This document shows, one piece after another, positions 44,274 through 55,289 of a stretch of DNA of 64,000 bases; positions within the stretch are counted from its first letter, which is position 1, and every line of letters begins with the position of its first letter. The notes under the pieces were generated by a model. That model saw nothing but the letters and a program-made list of their open reading frames with translations. It did no database searches and was not told where the DNA came from. The position numbers were made by a program, and so were the translations under genes. Source of the stretch: Fonsecaea monophora (taxonomy: Eukaryota > Ascomycota > Eurotiomycetes > Chaetothyriales > Herpotrichiellaceae). The stretch covers positions 56,014 through 120,013 of the forward strand of contig NW_019174027.1 in NCBI RefSeq assembly GCF_001642475.1, read 5' to 3'.

Positions 44274-46310
44274 TCATTTCTTTCTCCAATCCCATCCCTG
44301 CATCAGTGCAAGCCGTGGGTCAAACCGAGCACCAGAAAGCCCGGCTTCTTCCCTAAACAACGGGTACATGTTGCCTCTCAATGATCTTCTTCTCCTCCGT
44401 CCGTTTCTCCCGCCGTGTAATGTGAGTTTGCCACTGTGCAAGCTGAGACGTTTGCTGCCAGTGACCAAGTCTGTCGTGGGTTCAAAGCCCGTGATTCCCA
44501 GCTCAGCAAGTAGCGACAGAGCTTCGGCAGGAAGAGGACGTGGCCTTGGAGGTAGATCGGACGGATTAGGCAGGGCAGGTGGCGCTGAGAAAGCGACTGC
44601 AAGGTCAGCTTGAGATTGAGAGGAAGAGTGTTGTGTGGATTCCGCGACGCTTGGCCCAACAGCTTGGGTATCACTGCATCCACTGTCTTTACGAACAGAA
44701 TTTGACCTCTGGTACTGGTATTCAGGCTCGGACTCATGCCCCAGAAGCTCAGGCGAATCGAATGTCAGCTTGATCACCTCGTGCCGTGGCAGAGGTCTTT
44801 GATCCACCAGGTCTGGCGGATCCGTAGACTTGTTTCCCGCTACACTCTCCAGTACGACGGCCACCGACTCGGCTAACTTTATGTCTTTCTCCTTTGCGGC
44901 AAGTCGCAGAACGGCCATGCACATGTCTTCGTTAGGAATAATGTGCATTCCCGTCACATATCCATACCAGATAAATCTCGTGACTTGTAAATCGCCATGT
45001 TCACTCGCCTGGTGGAGCAAGTGCAGCAAAGTAGGCCGTGGGAAGAGAAATCCCGAGTCAGAGAGCCTGTACAGAAGCTGCAGGAGGGCGTCAAAGTCAT
45101 GCCGCAGATCGCAGATTGCGTGGATATAGATGGTCCAAAGCCATTTCGGGACGGAAGTACTGTCCCTGCCTCCTCCGATGATCGAAGGTCGCTGAGTAAG
45201 CTTTTCGAGTTCGACGGTCGCGAGTTCTAACTGTCCCTCGCGTATTAAAGAGAGGATATTCAGGTAGGCATGGGCGTCAGAGTTGGGAATTTGCTGGTTT
45301 GCAAGGCGCGAGACAATCGATGCTCGGAGATGTGTATCGGGGTGTACAGCGAGGACCGTCAATACTGCGAGAAGAATGGGCACTTCCAGGGGGACAGATT
45401 CGCGTTCCATTTCTTGCAGAATCAAGTTGACGTTCTCGATGGAGCCGTACTCGGGGAAACATTGCCCTAGGATCAGTGCCTCATAGTGTTCAGGTGTGGG
45501 CTTGATTCTCCGCTCTTGTATCAAGATTTGTAGGATGTTGCGCACAGCTCGTGGGTGCGGTGTATTTTTCGCGATCCACCGCAGTTCTGCTTCAAGAACC
45601 GCCGTACTCAATGCGTTTCTATTCAACGTCTTCTTGGGTCTGCCGCTGTTCAAGTCAATGCTTGTGGTGCTTTCCGTGCCGGACGTCCTCGCCTCTGACA
45701 AGAGTTGTCGGAAGCGCTTTGGCTTGCGCAGTCTCCTCATGTATGGCCTTTGGGGATATGTTGGCTTCCCGTGTCCATGTTGGGATCCTGAAGAATGGTT
45801 GCCCAATAAAGTTGAGGACGCGTCGAGAGGTCCGGATGTGCTATGCACATGTATGTTTCGATTACCCTGTCCCTCCTCGCCTGAATCTCCCGCTGGCCTC
45901 GCGTAGTTGTGCCCACGACCTGGATGATTCCCTGAGTTATGGTGTTCACTTGTCTGCCCTCCAGCCTCTTCTATAGCAACACCTGAACTAGCCGTTGATG
46001 ACGGACTCTCTGACGGATCCTGACTGCGGAAGACGCCATGATCTTCCTCCTTCTCCGTATGCCGCCCCTGGGCATGATCAAGATGGGGGAACCCCTGAAA
46101 ATTTGCGTCTGCAAGCAATGTCAAGGTTGAGGAGGAGGACTCTCGAGGTTTAGCAGGCCTCCTTGCCTGGTTCGACTCGCCTGTTCCCCCATTGAGTTGG
46201 CCGGCAGGTTGGAAGAGTCGAGTCGCAGTGGTATGCAGAGGTCGACCGCGGAGGGCGGTAGTGGTGCAAAGGCTTTGCTTCAGTCCATGATGGATCAAAG
46301 ACCTGTGCAT
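44274..46310 (-). CDS. Probable mitochondrial helical-repeat (PPR-like) protein
   Basis: 678 aa, intronless. The N-terminus is a likely mitochondrial presequence: MHRSLIHHGLKQSLCTTTAL, rich in Arg, Ser, Thr and Leu, lacking acidic residues for about 40 residues, with LHTTATRLF. Residues about 60-210 are disordered (Ser, Gly, His, Asn). From about residue 230 there are helical stretches of about 35 residues (TPHPRAVRNILQILIQERR, PTPEHYEALILGQCFPEYG, NSDAHAYLNILSLIREGQL) that look like PPR-type helix pairs, but no repeat is strong enough to call with certainty. The C-terminus ends GARFDPRLALMQGWDWRKK. A role in mitochondrial RNA handling or translation is inference. Confidence 0.72.
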   Translation of the reverse strand: MHRSLIHHGLKQSLCTTTALRGRPLHTTATRLFQPAGQLNGGTGESNQARRPAKPRESSSSTLTLLADANFQGFPHLDHAQGRHTEKEEDHGVFRSQDPSESPSSTASSGVAIEEAGGQTSEHHNSGNHPGRGHNYARPAGDSGEEGQGNRNIHVHSTSGPLDASSTLLGNHSSGSQHGHGKPTYPQRPYMRRLRKPKRFRQLLSEARTSGTESTTSIDLNSGRPKKTLNRNALSTAVLEAELRWIAKNTPHPRAVRNILQILIQERRIKPTPEHYEALILGQCFPEYGSIENVNLILQEMERESVPLEVPILLAVLTVLAVHPDTHLRASIVSRLANQQIPNSDAHAYLNILSLIREGQLELATVELEKLTQRPSIIGGGRDSTSVPKWLWTIYIHAICDLRHDFDALLQLLYRLSDSGFLFPRPTLLHLLHQASEHGDLQVTRFIWYGYVTGMHIIPNEDMCMAVLRLAAKEKDIKLAESVAVVLESVAGNKSTDPPDLVDQRPLPRHEVIKLTFDSPELLGHESEPEYQYQRSNSVRKDSGCSDTQAVGPSVAESTQHSSSQSQADLAVAFSAPPALPNPSDLPPRPRPLPAEALSLLAELGITGFEPTTDLVTGSKRLSLHSGKLTLHGGRNGRRRRRSLRGNMYPLFREEAGLSGARFDPRLALMQGWDWRKK

Positions 46311-47462
46311 CGGCTGTTCATCGCTGACGTCGGAGGGTTATGAGGCTTCAGCAATGGGTTAAAAGTTCAGCTGCAGCCAATTGCTCGTAGGCGAAAGCAG
46401 CGCAAGCCGCGATTTTCAGTGGATGCCGCTTTAATGTCTCATGTCATTTTTAGGTCTAGTGCATGAAATCTCTATAGAGGCGAGAAATTTTATGTGGAGT
46501 GCAGTTTCATCGTTTACAAGTACTCGGTTATGAATTTCATGGCCACTGATCCGTCCTCAGGGAATTTCCACAGACTATGGCGACTTACGTATGCACAAGA
46601 GATCATCGTGAATAGAGCAAAGCGTGTGTACTGTCTTTGACTAAGCAGGCAAAAGTACATTGACACCATGAAGGAGAAAGGGTACTTCATCAACCGCCTC
46701 CATGTCCGGCTTGCATCCCCTGGCAACGCAGCACCGAAAACACTGCATGACGTCCAGATCCAAGATCGCGAGGGAGTGATTTCCAATCAACCAGCAACAA
46801 GCATCTCAGTCACAAAATACACACTTGCTCTCTGAATTCATAACCGCGGCTACATATGACACCTTGGCCACGTAAGGCCGAGGTAGCAATGTAAACTCAT
46901 TTCTATTGTTCGTTTCCTATGATGGATCAGCAGAGATCGACAAAGTGGTTTGGGGGCCGTCACATCCAATTCTTTGCGAGATCCTCTCATTAACCAGAGC
47001 CAAGCCTGCAAGGCCAGACGCGCCGTGTTACACTGACAGAGTCCTGTCATACGCAAGGATACCTATACATGTCGAGCCAAGCGTATGACAAAGTCACCCA
47101 AGGGGGCTAACTCACACACTTGCGGTCTATACTTGGTAGATTCTCGGTCGATAGAAACTTGCTGGAGCGGACGAACACACGGCGGACCACGAGTGGAAGC
47201 AACACTTGTCTGAACCATCTCATCGCAAGGTGAAAGGGTGTTACAAATATCCTGGGTTGTGATATCCGTCTCTCTAAAAGGCCTTCGGGCAGTCGCTGAC
47301 GCAACAACACTCTTGGGTTGACTGCAAGTACAATAAGCAAAGAACAGACTCCCTGGTCTAACTACATACCATCATTGCATCAAACATCCCACACACAGAG
47401 ACGATCAGACAAGTCACAGCTCACCCCCCTTCTCTTTTTCGTTTTCTTTTTGTGACAGAAAA
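46311..47462. other. Divergent intergenic region
   Basis: 1.15 kb between divergent genes. A TACTCGGTT element lies near 46520. The small frames here have no recognisable domains. No supported gene. Confidence 0.5.
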
Positions 47463-48398
47463 ATGGCTCCCTCTTACCCTTCCATCGTCATCATCCCAGG
47501 ATCCTTTTCCCCAGCGTCCATGTACTACGAAGTCGTCGACAAGATCCAAACGCTGACCGATGGCTCCTCCGACGCGGTCTTCGTCAACAACCTCCCGTCG
47601 ACAAGTCGTAATCCCCCAGAAGAGCCCGCAACCCTCGAAGACGACGCGACCTTCTTCCGAGGCATCTTCGAGAAACTGGCGGACCGGGGGAAAGACATCG
47701 TGGTCGTGGCACATTCCTACGGCGGAGTCGTGGGGACGGAATCTCTCAAGGGTGTGGGCAAAGTCGAGCGACAAGAGCGCGGACAACCAGGGGGTGTTGT
47801 CAGGATCGTGTATCTCTCCGCCCATGTCCCTGAAGCAGGTCGCTCCTTGACAGAGCTTGTAGGAGGAGCGCCGGCTGAAATGGTCGAGACTGGAAAGGTA
47901 AGTCAATCACAATTCAGTGATTAAAGATGCATGGTGGTGGTCGAGTCGACCCGATCCAACCGGAGAGACCTCCTTCAACTTTTCTCCCTACGCTAAAAGA
48001 GAATTTACTAACCAGGGGAAACCCATGGCGTTCCTTGGTCCTTGTAGGACGGATTCCTGAGACTCGTGGGCATCGAGACCATCGCCAAAGCGACCTTCCC
48101 GGATCTCGACTTCGACAAGGCCGTCGCCGTCGTCAAGACCATGTCCCGCCACTCGGCCCTCAGCTTCGCCAGCAAGGTCACCTACCCGGGCTACAAGCAC
48201 GTGCCCGTCTCCTTTATCATGTGCGCCAACGACATGATCGTCCCCCCGGACCTGCAGCGGGGTTACATCGACATGATCCAGCGCGAGAGCGGGAGGGACG
48301 TCGATGTCCACACGCTCGACACGGGTCACTGCCCCAACACGACGGCCCCGGATCAGTTGGCGAAGCTGATTGTCGACATTGCGACAACTTCGTCGTGA
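47463..48398 (+). CDS. Alpha/beta hydrolase (AB_hydrolase_6, esterase/HNL-like)
   Basis: Two exons: 47463-47897 and 48048-48398; 261 aa. The intron is 150 nt with GTAAGT donor and TTGTAG acceptor, and joins TGK to DGFLRLVG. N-terminus: MAPSYPSIVIIPGSFSPAS, then the nucleophile elbow VVAHSYGGVVG with Ser in the HSYGG context, an acid in ICANDMIVPP-type sequence (MCANDMIV), and the catalytic His in LDTGHCPNTTAPD. It resembles the plant hydroxynitrile lyase/salicylate-methylesterase branch and fungal homologues. The substrate is unknown. The family length is normal and no signal peptide is seen. Confidence 0.85.
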
Positions 48399-49027
48399 AA
48401 AAGGAGAAACAAAAGGGTCGACCTGTGTGGTCGCTTGTACGAGAGAAAGGGGCAATTCTTCGGAGCGACGTACACAGGGACGATTGACAAACGGGTTCTT
48501 CAAAGGTATGTAGAGCGATCGAAAGCTCCTGGAGCCAGTCAAAGTCGTGCACGGCTACTGGTCGAACTCCGTACCCTCAGGCACTTCGGCACCCAGAACT
48601 TGTGGATTGGTCTCAATATACCTCGTACCTATGACCTGTTCACTTTCGGAGCGTGATCCTACGACATATCCTGATTAATATAAGGAAAAAGTGGAGTCTG
48701 CTTAGGAGTAATTTCATAAAATCGACTATTTCGTCTTCTCCCATCCCGAGAATCGGGCTCACTCACAGGTGACCATGACCATATCCTTGGATTATAACCC
48801 GTGAGGTGAATGACCGCAGGACGGAAATCTCCAATGTCCCCCTATACCATGTCCCTTCAATGCAACGACGCCGTACCTCCCCAGCTGTATCATACATATT
48901 GTGAAAGATCCGAGACACAAAAGAAAAGTGTGCGATCCACACCAGACATAATCATATCAGGTGTCGCACATCATAGCTGAATATCCTTGATAATGGACTC
49001 TTCCAAAACGTGAGCGCCTGGCAGTTG
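48399..49027. other. Convergent intergenic region
   Basis: About 630 nt with the 3' regions of the hydrolase (+) and the surface-protein gene (-). No gene is seen. Confidence 0.5.
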
Positions 49028-51028
49028 CTACTCATTCGTATCTTTTGTGACAATAGTTGATCGTCCAGTCTCCAAACTCAGTCTTGGACTGCAATCAATA
49101 ACGCTGCTCGCTGGTGTGTCATCCGTGTTGCTGGGTGTGTATCGAAAGTCTTCGACAACGACCATTTCTCCTTCGAGCTCTTCTTCATATCGAGGTGGAG
49201 GTGTCACGTAAGATGGGGCGATATCGGAAAGTCCGCTGCTCCCGATGCCAGCATCGAGTTCCGCAGGTTCGAACCCGTCCCGATCACGATGGCCACGATA
49301 CCCCGATCTTGCTCGGCCTTCTTCAGCATAAAATAGATCTCTGACGAAATCGGACGCATTTCGAAGCGTACGGATTTCCTTCTGCAATCCGCCGTCCTCT
49401 TCTTCTATAACGACTTCTTGGTCAAGTAGCATCTCGCGCTTCTCCTCGTAGTCGCTGGTGTCCTGGTTTAGGAAGCTTTTCCACCAAGTTCTCCATCTAT
49501 GCTTGCACGCAGCTTTGCGGTAAAGTCTCTTGGTTCGACGCTCTTCCCATCGGGCTGCGCGCTCAGCCCGTCGTCGAGGATCCCGGAACAGGACTATGGC
49601 ACGGATGACCAAGCCGGCCAGTATAACAAGTAGAACAAGAAGAAGGATCGCCAATCCAATGCGGTATTCCAGGAGACGCCGTTCTGCAGGCGCAAAAGAT
49701 GGGAAGTGTGGTGGTGGACCGTGAGGGTGGCCATGAGGGCCGAAGCCGCCAGGCGGACCATGATGTCCCCCAGGGAAATGAAATCCTGGAGGCGGACCGT
49801 GAGGTGGTCGAAATGGAGGATGATCTCCACCCATGAATGGAAAATGGGGCCGATGGTCATTTTGTTCATTTGGAGGGGAAGTCGGTTCTGGTGGAGGAGT
49901 TGGTGAAGGTGTAGTAACTGGAGCCGCCGCTGGCGTCTGAGACACTTGTGCAGATTCGTCGCCTTCGACTGCAGCAGACACTTCTTCTGCTTCGCCTTCA
50001 TGTAGACTGTCGCCGAGCGCAAGGTTATCTTGGTCATCCGCAGAACAGGGTGACTGTGCATCGCCATCTCGACAACCACCATGTCGATTGCTATGGTGCG
50101 AAAAGTGAGAACTAATGAGTTTGGCAATGGTTGGGGCTTCACTCATGGCGGTATTCCACAAGCATTTCATGCTTGAGCAAGCTTTGAACTCTTGCTTGAG
50201 AAGAGAAATAATCTTTGTCTCCGTTGCGCGTATTTGTTCGTGAAGTGTTCCCATTTCACTGATCAACTCTTCGAGCTGGGAATACTCGGCCTGTAATGAG
50301 GTGTCAGAGGACGAGGCAAGGTTCGAGGCATTGGGAGTGATAGAAAGTCTTCGATCCTCTGATAGGAGCCAATCATCACAGAGGCTTTCTGATATGCGAG
50401 CAACGGGTTTGTCTTGAAGACGCAAGACAGAAGGTTGCCCTTTTTGCTTGAAGGAGGTGGCAAATCCAGAAGTGTCTTTGAAGGGATGATTTCCGACGAT
50501 GCTCTCAAATCGAACGGAAATTATCGAGGCTTCGCCCTTCAAACAGGTTGACTCCCAAGAAGCATTGACCTCGCGCTCGGCTAAGCCATCTGAAGACTTT
50601 GAAATAAAGGAAATCTGACCATTGGCAACATCATTGCCAGCTCTCGACGGAATGAGAGAATGTCCATTCAAGCGCGGGGGAGTATCAGAGCACTCCTCTT
50701 CCGCAGAGTCGATCTCGAGGGTCAGCTCCTGTGAACACCAAGGTCAATAACTACAGCCAAAGACGGGACCAAGTCCATCCGACGTACCACTCCATCCTTT
50801 GCATCATCGAAACATTCGTGGCAGGGAGCGTAGAAGTGTATGGATAGATGACCAGGGTCTATTGGCTGGTCAGCTAACAGCCGGATCGTGAGAGTGATGT
50901 CCACTACCTGTTGTACCAGCAACAGTCGTTATGTCCTTTGGAGATGCACCAGACGACGAAGCAGGAAACGCAGATGCCGACGCCAGCACAGAAAACAAAG
51001 TAGCCCCGCGAAAGAATGAAGACCTCAT
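49028..51028 (-). CDS. Signal-peptide, single-TM surface protein of unknown function
   Basis: Three exons on the minus strand: 51028-50908, 50858-50788, 50728-49028; 630 aa. Introns are 49 and 59 nt, GT-AG, phases close. The first exon codes a clear signal peptide: MRSSFFRGATLFSVLASASA, cleaved probably before FPASSSG. The mature N-terminus contains DPGHLSIHFYAPCHECFDD. A coiled stretch (SQLEELISEMGTLHEQ) lies mid-ectodomain. A Pro/Gly/His/Phe-rich stalk (many HGPP and HFP units) precedes one TM at about residues 418-443 (IGLAILLLVLLVILAGLVIR). The basic cytosolic tail has WEERRTKRLYRKAACKHRWR, then acidic blocks. The layout resembles fungal wall-stress sensors or ectodomain receptors, but I recognise no named family. 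Confidence 0.8.
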
Positions 51029-51949
51029 CTTCAGCCCAGAGATTGAAACAGGGCGACAGACGATTCGAATGAGTGGGACTATAGCCGGGAATCAAACACT
51101 CGAGGTCCAATTGTACAGAGTATTGTTCAAATTGTATGGCATTCCCCACTAGAAAATGGGAGCAAACAGCTCACTTTTTTGCCTCACAACTCCATATTCA
51201 GATGCCTGAAGTGTGTCGCGGATGAGGATCAAGAATCGAAGAGGAAAAGAGCGGACGGTGGGCGTGAATACAGGATAGACTGGCAATGTTTCGTTTTTTT
51301 GGCTGGAGCCTGAGCCTGAGGTTGGGCCTGACGAAAGAGTAGAAGTAGAAGAAGAGGAAGCGGATGGCGGCGCCAGACGCCACTTGGGCGTTTCGAGGTT
51401 TGGCTGCTCCATCGGAGACGGGCACGGTGCACAGCCCCGACGACATCTCGGCCACGTCGACCCTCCGGCTCCGAGTCTGACGCGTGGGATTAGGGGGGAG
51501 ACATGGGTTCACAATGCTGGCGGGCCAGTAAAACTAATCGTCGTCGTGCTCGAGGCTGTGGCCCTCTGATGTCGGCTTTTGTTGTCTGTATTGTCGTCCT
51601 ATCGAGAACTGGGTGGATTTCTACAACTGCTTGTCATAATCTGCGCAACTGTTTCTGCAATTAACCACCTGCCACTCACGTGCCTTACCACGTGACGGTC
51701 GCGCTTATGTAAACCATGACGCCAAGAATCAGAGTCATGGTTCCAGGTTCTTCCTCTTGCTGCCAATGAGGCGTAGTGTATCAAAATAAACCATCACCCT
51801 ATTGACCACCCACTAATAACCCCAAAAACCACAGCCACCGTCGCCCGCTTCTTACAGCCGGCCTCGAAAAGCGCCATATCGCAAAACATCTGGGCGCAAG
51901 TTGAAGACGGATCAAAGGAGAATTCAGTCCGGTGGAACTCGTGACAACA
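51029..51949. other. Divergent promoter region, surface protein and LSM4
   Basis: About 920 nt between divergent starts. Small frames on both strands (for example 51149-51412 minus and 50931-51152 plus) show no recognisable domain and overlap each other or the neighbour gene. Confidence 0.5.
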
Positions 51950-52540
51950 ATGCTGCCCCTCGGACTCCTGACGGCAGCACAAGGCCACCCCATGCTAGTG
52001 GAACTGAAGAACGGCGAAACTCTCAATGGCCATCTAGTAAACTGCGACACGTGGATGAACCTGACGCTCAAGGAAGTCGTGCAGACGAGTCCGGAAGGAG
52101 ACAGATTCTGGAGACTCCCAGAATGTTATGTGAGGGGAAATAATGTGCGTCTTGATTTTCCGTTTGTGCGACTGTCGCAATGTGTCTTGCTATGCTCTAT
52201 CCGATGGGTTGCGTGCCCCAGCTGTAGCTTGAGCTCTGCGCCAGCTCTCCCTGACCATCAAGAGGTGCTTTGTGGATCACATGTTCTGTCAACTGACTAT
52301 TCAACCTAGATCAAATATCTCCGAGTTCCAGAAGAAGTCATCGAATTCGCGAGAGAACAACAGCAGCAACAACAACAGCAACAACATCAGCAGGGTGGTG
52401 GACAGCGTGGTAGTCGGGGTGGGCAAGCTGGTCACGGTACCGGTGGAAGGGGAGGAGGTGATCGTGGACGAGTGGGCGGTGGACAGGGAAGGGGTGGCGG
52501 AAGAGGGCACGGTCGTGGGAGAGGAAGAGGACAGGGTTGA
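51950..52540 (+). CDS. LSM4: LSm4, U6 snRNA/decapping-complex Sm-like protein
   Basis: Two exons: 51950-52144 and 52310-52540; 141 aa. The intron is 165 nt with a GTGCGT donor and CCTAG acceptor; it interrupts the Sm fold between Sm1 ([20 protein letters not shown]) and Sm2 ([13 protein letters not shown]). Family knowledge: LSm4 sits in the LSm1-7 ring of cytoplasmic mRNA decapping and the LSm2-8 ring on U6. The tail is a polyQ/H run ([10 protein letters not shown]) then an RGG/GRG-rich C-terminus ending RGRGQG. Such tails help P-body assembly in yeast Lsm4. The start [14 protein letters not shown] matches the family exactly. It is convergent with the CDP-DAG synthase gene. Confidence 0.95.
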
Positions 52541-52999
52541 GGTGAATTCGCTTTTTGACGTGCTATATTGCGCGTGTCTCTATGGGATATGCATCGTGAC
52601 GATCATATCCCCGATGCCCAAAGATACCGAATCGTCAACAAACATTAACAGCACTTCACAATTTTACATCAAGGTCCGGATCTCGTCCAATTCAGACCTT
52701 TCCCGGGACTCTGCAAATCAGTGCCCAATCGGCCAGCGAGAAGATAGAACAAGTTTTATCTGGTCTGCGATCGACATGCAAACCCAAAGCCATCATAATC
52801 TCCCATTAAAAGATGGAGACATCAATGCAAAAATTCCGAGGCCCCGTCATTTCCGACACACGCACACATACACAAACCAGGGCCCGGACTCCACCGCTAT
52901 GCTTAGTCCAGATACAATGGCTTGCGACGCTTTCGGCAGTTTTCAGGGTTCACGATGGAAAGAATTAGAAAAGAACCATGTCTTGTCGCTCCGTCGTCT
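52541..52999. other. Convergent intergenic region
   Basis: About 460 nt between the LSM4 stop and the CDS1 stop. It holds both 3' ends. No gene is seen. Confidence 0.5.
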
Positions 53000-54501
53000 T
53001 CATCTCTTGGGAAGAGCCAGGTCCAAGCATTGTCCAATCTAGAGACGATTGTGTCAGTCAAGCGAGCCAGAAGACTAGACGTTCATAACTTACCTTATCC
53101 GAGATAATGCCCTGGCCTTGTAAGTACCACCCCAGTCTCCTCACAAGTTCCACCTGCTCTTCGGGGGTGAGGCCCATAATGGCGGTCTCGAGCACACCGC
53201 CCACTGACGTCTTATACACAGCAATGAAGCTCTGGTAGTACATGTAGGCAAACAAACCCATGATGAATTGACAGTCCATGCGATCAGTCATACCTCCGTG
53301 ACCCGGGATACTGTCGCCAAAATCTTTGATCTTAAGGGTTCGCTTCAGTCCCGAGGCGAAGAAACCTCCAAAGGGAGCGATCAGCGAAGCGAATGATGCA
53401 AAGACAAGAATATGGAACTGTATAGGGGCGATCCAGAATGTGTAGTCGAAGCCAGTCCAGTCTTTGATGTTGTACGGGTAGGCTTTGAAAACCGGATTGG
53501 GGTCGCATTCGAGACCAGTAAAGATATTTGCACCGAGATCGTTGACGGGACAAATGAAATATTTGTAGCGCATCAGGATGTTGGTGAGCGCAAAGCCGAA
53601 GAAGATTGTGCAGATCCAAGCTCCAACAAATCCCTCGACAGTTTTCTTAGGCGAGAGGCTGATAAGTTGGGTACGGCCAAAGGTGATGCCGCAGATGTAT
53701 GCAAAGATATCGTTCGTGATGACCAACGACGCGGGAAGGAAGAACCATATCATGCCTTCAAAGACGTTATTCATCATGAAGTGTGCTTGGACGACAATCA
53801 GATAGAGTGCCATATGAGTCCAGGCGAACTGGGCGAACTGAAACCGATAATAGTTTTTCCGCAGCGAGGCGACAAAGGACATGAATCCTATCAAAGGGTA
53901 AGCATTGGAACACGGGACCACCAGACCTTCGACACATACCGAATATATACATCATGAAGCTGATGAACCTATGATGGGTCGCAAAAGGCAGCAAGACTTT
54001 ATCCACCAACAGGATGTGCTTGAAGTAATAGATGACGCTTTCGCCGTACAGGAAGTACATGGTGATAGCCAAGAAGTACCAGTTCAAAGAGGTTGTCAAA
54101 GGGAGATTCTTCTGCTTGGTCGGAACTTGCGCGATAGCGATCACCTCCTTGAAGGAAACGATCTGGACAGCAGTAATGACCATTAGGACATAGACGTGAC
54201 CCGCAAACATTGCGCCGAAAAAACCACCTATCATCGCCAGTGTCCATATTGTCCGTGTTATAAAAGTCTGCTTCTTTTTCTCGTACTCGGACGCTTGATC
54301 TGGCTTTTCGCCCTTCACAATATTTCCATTAGTGCTGCTGTTGTGGTGATCTCTCTGAGGGCTCGGGGGTTCAGAGGCAGAGTCGCTAGTAGCGGAAGAG
54401 CTTTGTCGACGGTGGTGGTTTCCATTACCATTGCCGTTGCCGTTGCCGTTGCCATTGCTGTTCGACCGATGCTGGAACTTGACGCCCTTTTGCCGGGGCA
54501 T
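53000..54501 (-). CDS. CDS1: Phosphatidate cytidylyltransferase (CDP-diacylglycerol synthase)
   Basis: Three exons on the minus strand: 54501-53940, 53887-53094, 53038-53000; 464 aa. Introns are 52 and 55 nt, GT-AG, and phases close; the last exon is only 39 nt and ends LDLALPKR. The CDS signature is complete: SGLKRTLKIKDFGDS then IPGHGGMTDRMD. There are about eight to nine TM segments (GGFFGAMFAGHVYVLMVI, LNWYFLAITMYFLYG, MIWFFLPASLVITNDIFAYI and others). The soluble N-terminus has an Asn-Gly repeat (residues 16-28) from a 6-bp repeat at 54422-54462. Family knowledge: makes CDP-diacylglycerol from phosphatidate and CTP at the ER, the precursor of PI, PS and cardiolipin. Confidence 0.95.
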
Positions 54502-55289
54502 AGCTCCTTGTGCGCGGCGTGGAAGAGCCGCAGGAAGAATGCTGTGCCTTCTGCGTCAGGGGTGATGCGCTGGTTGAAGATGGAAGTCGCAGGATGAGAA
54601 GGAGAGGGGATGCCTCGCTTGACACGTGCTTGATGGCTGGCTGCCTGAGACGGGCTTTTCAGGAGCAACACTAATCGCAGCTGGAGGTCTTGATCTTATT
54701 CTTGTTTGTGCATGGATAGGCGTCTCTGCTAGATCAGTAGTAAGCAAAGGATACGCCGACGGTGAGTGACAGATCAGTATGTACTGTAGGACAGTAAATG
54801 AAAGATGATCTCAAATCAACCAAGTTTGGGACCAGGTCGGGCCCCCAAAAAGTAATTGGAACAGGCAAACAGGGTAACAAGGTAGGCCAGCTTATTCCTT
54901 GGAGCTAGATTTGCGTCATGCAGCAAAACCCCGCTGCAGGCATTGGAGCCACTGCCCCAAGGACCCTTAAATCTAGGCATTACAACCTGAGAAATGATGC
55001 TCGGAGTTGTGATTGTTCCGGGCGCTTGTCACTGGCTGGTGATCCTCACTAGGCTCATCCGCACCCGCTAATGCACCCTTCACAACTTCGCCCTTCGCTA
55101 ACACTGAAACAACCACTAGAGACACTCGTCTCTAACAATACCCCTCGCTATCGCGCGTCGAATCCGCGTTTTTGATCGAACGCTGTGTGCCTTCACACAA
55201 CTGCCAGGCACAACAAGAGCCTCGACACGTGAACTTATGCCATTTGTGTCACTCTCTAGTTCTATTGCGCTCCTCAATGGAGGTCAAAC
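54502..55289. other. Divergent promoter, CDS1 and ATRIP-like gene
   Basis: About 790 nt between divergent starts. No gene is seen. The plus-strand leader of the checkpoint gene is pyrimidine-rich near 55080-55150. Confidence 0.5.

Noticed and set aside
46514..47340. Three small frames between two divergent genes
   Set aside because: No domains, no consistent strand or splice pattern; treated as intergenic.
50931..51412. Small frames on both strands (73 codons plus at 50931-51152, 87 codons minus at 51149-51412) upstream of the surface-protein gene
   Set aside because: They overlap the first exon or promoter of the surface-protein gene and show no known domain. The signal-peptide model starting at 51028 explains the region better.
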